NCBI GenBank assembly: GCA_009728235.1
Contig: WNZI01000032.1
Coordinates: 1-39,633, forward strand
Length of the DNA stretch: 39,633 bases
DNA from: Vibrio cholerae
GTDB taxonomy: Bacteria > Actinomycetota > Actinomycetes > Actinomycetales > Micrococcaceae
Direction: 5' to 3'
Shown here: positions 37,146 through 39,633 of the stretch, in pieces
Layout of the letters: each line of letters begins with the position of its first letter
Position numbering within the stretch: the first letter of the stretch is position 1
Program-made: the position numbers and the translations under genes
The notes under the pieces: generated by a model
The model's input: only the letters and a program-made list of their open reading frames with translations
What the model was told of the DNA's origin: nothing
Database searches by the model: none

Positions 37146-38531
37146 CTACCTGTCGGAGAGTGCCTTGTAGGCGCTCAGGGCCCGTGTCCGGCTCTCCTTG
37201 AGGTCGACGACCGGTGCCGGGTAGTTCGGAGCGGCACCCTTCCACGGTTCGTGGACGTTCTCGGCGTCGGCCAGCTCGGGCACGAACCGCACGAGGTAGG
37301 CGCCCTGGGGGTCGAACTTCTTGCTCTGCAGGACGGGGTTGAAGATACGGAAGTAGGGACTGGCATCCGCGCCCGAACCGGCGACCCACTGCCAGCTCGC
37401 GGCATTGCTCGCGGCGTCGGCATCGACCAGGCAGTCCCAGAACCACTTCTCGCCGACGCGCCAGTCGATCATCAGGTTCTTGATGAGGAACGATGCGGTC
37501 GCCATGCGCACCCGATTGTGCATCCAGCCGATGTCCCACATCTGCCGCATGCCTGCGTCCACCAGGGGGTAACCGGTACGGCCGCGCTGCCAGGCCTCGA
37601 GTTCCGACTCCGTCGAGCTCTCCCACGAGAACGCGTCGAACTCCGGCCGGTAATTGACCGTTGCGAGTTCGGGGTTGAAGTAGAGCAGCTGCCAGCTGAA
37701 TTCGCGCCAGCCCAGTTCGGAGCCGAAAACGCGGATGTCCTCCGCGGTGGAACTGTCCTTGGAGTCCTGGGCCGCGTGCCAGACCTCGAAGGGACTGATC
37801 TCGCCGAATCGCAGGTGGGGTGAGAGCATGCTCGTACCGTTGACGGCCGGCAGGTCACGATTGTCCTTGTAGCCGTGGGCCCGGTCCAGGAAGTCGTCGA
37901 GCCGCGCATGCGCTCCGGCCTCGCCCGGTGTCCACGTGTCCCTGAGCCCCTGCGCCCAGTCGGGTGTCGTCGGCAGGAGTGCCCAGGCCTCGAGGTCGTC
38001 GGAGGCAAGGTGGGGTCCCCGGAGCGCGTCGGGCGCCGGGAGTGGCCGCCGGGGGGTACGGGAGGCCAGGCACGCCCTCCAGAAGGGCGTGAAGACCTTG
38101 TAGGCTTCCCCCGCTCCGGAGGTGACCTCCCACGGCTCGTACATCAGGTTCGCCTGGTAGCTCGTCGCCTCGACGCCCTGGTCGGCGAACGCTGCCTTGA
38201 GTGCGGCGTCGGCCGTCCGTTCGGCCAGCCCGTACCGGCGGTTCCAGACGACTGCCCCGGCGGACGACTCGCGGACCAGCTGCGGTAGGATCCGCGCAGC
38301 TGCGCCGCGCCGGAGCACGAGTGGCACTCCGAGCTCCGTCAGCGACGCCTGAAGTGCGGCGATGGAATGGTGCAGCCACCATCGGGAGGCACCTCCCAGC
38401 GGGCGGATGCCGTCGGTCTCGTCATCGAGGACGTAACAGGCGACGACGTCGCCGGTTTCCGCCGCCGCGGCGAGCGCGGGGTTGTCGGAGACGCGAAGAT
38501 CGTCGCGGAACCACACGAGTGTCACAGCCAT
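37146..38531 (-). CDS. phrB: Deoxyribodipyrimidine photolyase (class I CPD photolyase)
   Basis: Light-driven repair of cyclobutane pyrimidine dimers with FADH-; 461 aa, usual length. The N-terminal antenna domain starts VTLVWFRDDLRVSDNPAL. The FAD domain has the family signatures TGYPLVDAGMRQMWDIGW (shortened) and MHNRVRMATASFL, then DADAASNAASWQWVAG and PYFRIFNP. The Trp electron-transfer chain residues appear present in these blocks. The ATG at 38531 is chosen (MAVTLVWF); an open frame 35 codons longer is not family-like. It converges on the tRNA unit and shares its terminator. The antenna cofactor cannot be told; a 6-4 photolyase or cryptochrome is less likely given the motifs. Confidence 0.93.
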   Translation of the reverse strand: MAVTLVWFRDDLRVSDNPALAAAAETGDVVACYVLDDETDGIRPLGGASRWWLHHSIAALQASLTELGVPLVLRRGAAARILPQLVRESSAGAVVWNRRYGLAERTADAALKAAFADQGVEATSYQANLMYEPWEVTSGAGEAYKVFTPFWRACLASRTPRRPLPAPDALRGPHLASDDLEAWALLPTTPDWAQGLRDTWTPGEAGAHARLDDFLDRAHGYKDNRDLPAVNGTSMLSPHLRFGEISPFEVWHAAQDSKDSSTAEDIRVFGSELGWREFSWQLLYFNPELATVNYRPEFDAFSWESSTESELEAWQRGRTGYPLVDAGMRQMWDIGWMHNRVRMATASFLIKNLMIDWRVGEKWFWDCLVDADAASNAASWQWVAGSGADASPYFRIFNPVLQSKKFDPQGAYLVRFVPELADAENVHEPWKGAAPNYPAPVVDLKESRTRALSAYKALSDR

Positions 38532-38575
38532 GCTGCTCAATCTACCCGTGGGATGTGCGCCACGGACGGGCGCAG

Positions 38576-38614
38576 CACAGGGGGGCTGAAGCCCATCGGC
38601 TGCAGCCCCCTGTG
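38576..38614 (-). terminator. GC-rich hairpin downstream of pspA
   Basis: CACA-G6-CTG (38576-38588) can pair with CAG-C5-TGTG (38603-38614), with one bulged G. It lies about 57 nt beyond the pspA stop and before the photolyase gene on the same strand. There is no U-tract, so its role as terminator is uncertain. Confidence 0.45.
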
Positions 38615-38670
38615 GTACGAGCGGTGCGGATCTCACCCGCCCCGACGAGCGAGAGGGCGCTCCTGCATCA

Positions 38671-39465
38671 TCAGTAGGTGGTCTCGCCCGTCGTCGTCGG
38701 GGTGGCCGTCGCGTTCTCGCTGCCGGAGCCCTGGCCGATGGCGGACTGGGCTCCCGATCCGGACTTCAGCGCGGCGAGCCGGGCCTCGATCTCGGTCTGC
38801 TCGCCGAGGTCCTCGAGGCTCTCGAACTGTGCATCCAGGCTGGACGACGCGAGCTCCTGCTGTCCGCGGACCTTGGCCTCCTCGCGGCGGATCTTCTCTT
38901 CGAAGCGGCCGACCTCGCTCGTCGGATCCATGAAATCGATGCTCTTGACGGCGTCGTGCACCTGCTGCTGGGCCTGGGCGGTGCGCGACCGGGCGATCAG
39001 CTGGTCCCGCTTGGCCGTCAGCTCGTTGAGCTTGCCCTTCATCTGGTTGAGGCCGTCCTTGAGCTTGTCGACGATCTCGGTCTGGGATGCGATCGTCGGC
39101 TCGGCGCCCTTGGCCTCGTTCTCCGCGGCCATCTGTCGCTGGATGGCCACCTTGGCGAGGCTGTCGAACTTCTGGGCATCGACGGTGTCACCGGAGGCCC
39201 TGTACTCGTCCGCCTTGCGGGAGGCAGCGAGCGCCTTGTTGCCCCAGCTGCGCGCGTTCTCGATGTCCTCGTTGTAGTCCTCCTGCATCATCCGGAGGTT
39301 GCCGATGGTCTGCGCGACCGCTGCCTCCGCCTCGGCGATGCTGTTGGTGAAGTCACGGACCATCTGGTCGAGCATCTTCTGCGGATCCTCGGCCTGGTCG
39401 ATCAGAGCGTTGACATTCGCCCGGGTGAGCTGTGCGATCCTGCCGAAAATTGACTGCTTTACCAT
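38671..39465 (-). CDS. pspA: PspA/IM30 family membrane-stress protein
   Basis: 264-aa protein of the PspA/Vipp1 (ESCRT-III-like) family that binds and protects the inner face of the cell membrane. It has the amphipathic N-terminal helix (VKQSIFGRIAQLTRANVNAL), the conserved DPQKMLDQMVRDF, and then a long coiled coil to about residue 225 (e.g. KLKDGLNQMKGKLNEL). The last ~35 residues are Ser/Thr/Gly-rich and disordered. ATG 39465 is preceded by GAAAGGGAAATCA, a good ribosome site. No membrane segment. It lies 62 bp after the end of a TPM-domain-like gene, and that pairing is common in related genomes, suggesting one operon. Confidence 0.95.
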   Translation of the reverse strand: MVKQSIFGRIAQLTRANVNALIDQAEDPQKMLDQMVRDFTNSIAEAEAAVAQTIGNLRMMQEDYNEDIENARSWGNKALAASRKADEYRASGDTVDAQKFDSLAKVAIQRQMAAENEAKGAEPTIASQTEIVDKLKDGLNQMKGKLNELTAKRDQLIARSRTAQAQQQVHDAVKSIDFMDPTSEVGRFEEKIRREEAKVRGQQELASSSLDAQFESLEDLGEQTEIEARLAALKSGSGAQSAIGQGSGSENATATPTTTGETTY

Positions 39466-39527
39466 TGATTTCCCTTTCGATTCTTCCCTGATAGTCCGTG
39501 TGTCCTGCTGCCGGGGCGGTGGCTGAA

Positions 39528-39633
39528 CTAGAAGTCCCCTCCGCCGAAGCCACCGAAGTCGCCCCCGCCGAAGCCGCCGAAGCCGCCTCCGCCGAAACTT
39601 CCGCCGTCGCCGCCCCCGCCTCCGCCACCGAAG
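39528..39633 (-). CDS. C-terminal Gly/Phe-rich tail of a probable TPM-domain protein (5' part outside window)
   Basis: Thirty-four codons before a TAG at 39528-39530 encode repeats of the type GGFGGGDFGGFGGGDF, a low-complexity Gly/Phe tail ending in GGGDF. TPM-domain (YgcG-like) membrane proteins encoded beside pspA often end this way. The catalytic or binding domain is outside the window, so the call rests on the tail and on position. Confidence 0.6.
   Translation of the reverse strand, partial: FGGGGGGGDGGSFGGGGFGGFGGGDFGGFGGGDF

Noticed and set aside
1-39633. CRISPR arrays, insertion sequences, phage genes, attachment sites
   Set aside because: I found no regularly spaced repeats, transposase, integrase or terminal repeats; the only tandem repeats are a 15-nt coding repeat and a few short 4- and 9-nt runs.

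Overview
The window is ordinary-looking chromosome of a high-GC actinobacterium, most likely a Micrococcaceae (Arthrobacter-like) member of the Micrococcales. Evidence: strongly GC-rich codon use with frequent GTG starts, an actinobacterial coproporphyrin-dependent heme pathway, the actinobacterium-restricted helicase-nuclease pair AdnAB, UvrD2 with a tetracysteine plus HRDC tail, DUF3107, an UPF0182 membrane protein, and several likely leaderless promoters. I see no phage, transposon, CRISPR array or obvious island.

Layout. 1-4.6 kb: a DEAD-box RNA helicase (3' end outside), an RNB-domain ribonuclease, a ferritin-fold (MiaE_2-like) protein and a DUF3107 protein. 4.7-6.7 kb: a TetR regulator and moeZ. 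6.8-17.1 kb: a complete heme pathway, with hemA divergent from hemE-hemY(cgoX)-hemQ(chdC)-hemH(cpfC)-hemC-hemD-hemB-hemL. 17.2-30.7 kb: DNA repair and nucleotide metabolism (DEDDh exonuclease, alkyltransferase-like protein, adnA, adnB, kinase-fold protein with a long acidic tail, nudC, uvrD2, YgjP-type metallopeptidase). 30.7-36.9 kb: a conserved but poorly understood trio (zinicin-like protease, PDZ/Lon-type serine protease, UPF0182 protein). 36.9-39.6 kb: initiator tRNA with a strong terminator, a photolyase, pspA and the tail of a TPM-domain-like protein.

From memory, the order helicase / ferritin-fold / DUF3107 / TetR / moeZ / MGMT-like / adnA / adnB / nudC / uvrD2 / DUF2342 / PDZ protease / UPF0182 mirrors the Rv3211-Rv3193c segment of Mycobacterium tuberculosis. 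Here the heme cluster sits between moeZ and the repair block. Together the genes cover RNA turnover, sulfur transfer for cofactors, the whole route from glutamyl-tRNA to heme b, and double-strand-break and UV repair.

Main caution: seven genes (hemA, hemC, hemD, hemB, adnA, nudC, uvrD2) carry nine single-base frameshifts, eight losses and one gain, almost all next to G or C runs. Restoring one base at each site gives full-length conserved proteins, so I treat these as probable sequencing or assembly errors, not pseudogenes. I did not find a convincing undescribed system. The most unusual non-coding signals are a perfect 21-bp inverted repeat after adnB, a perfect 8-bp palindrome before hemQ, and repeated -10-like boxes 5-7 nt before start codons.
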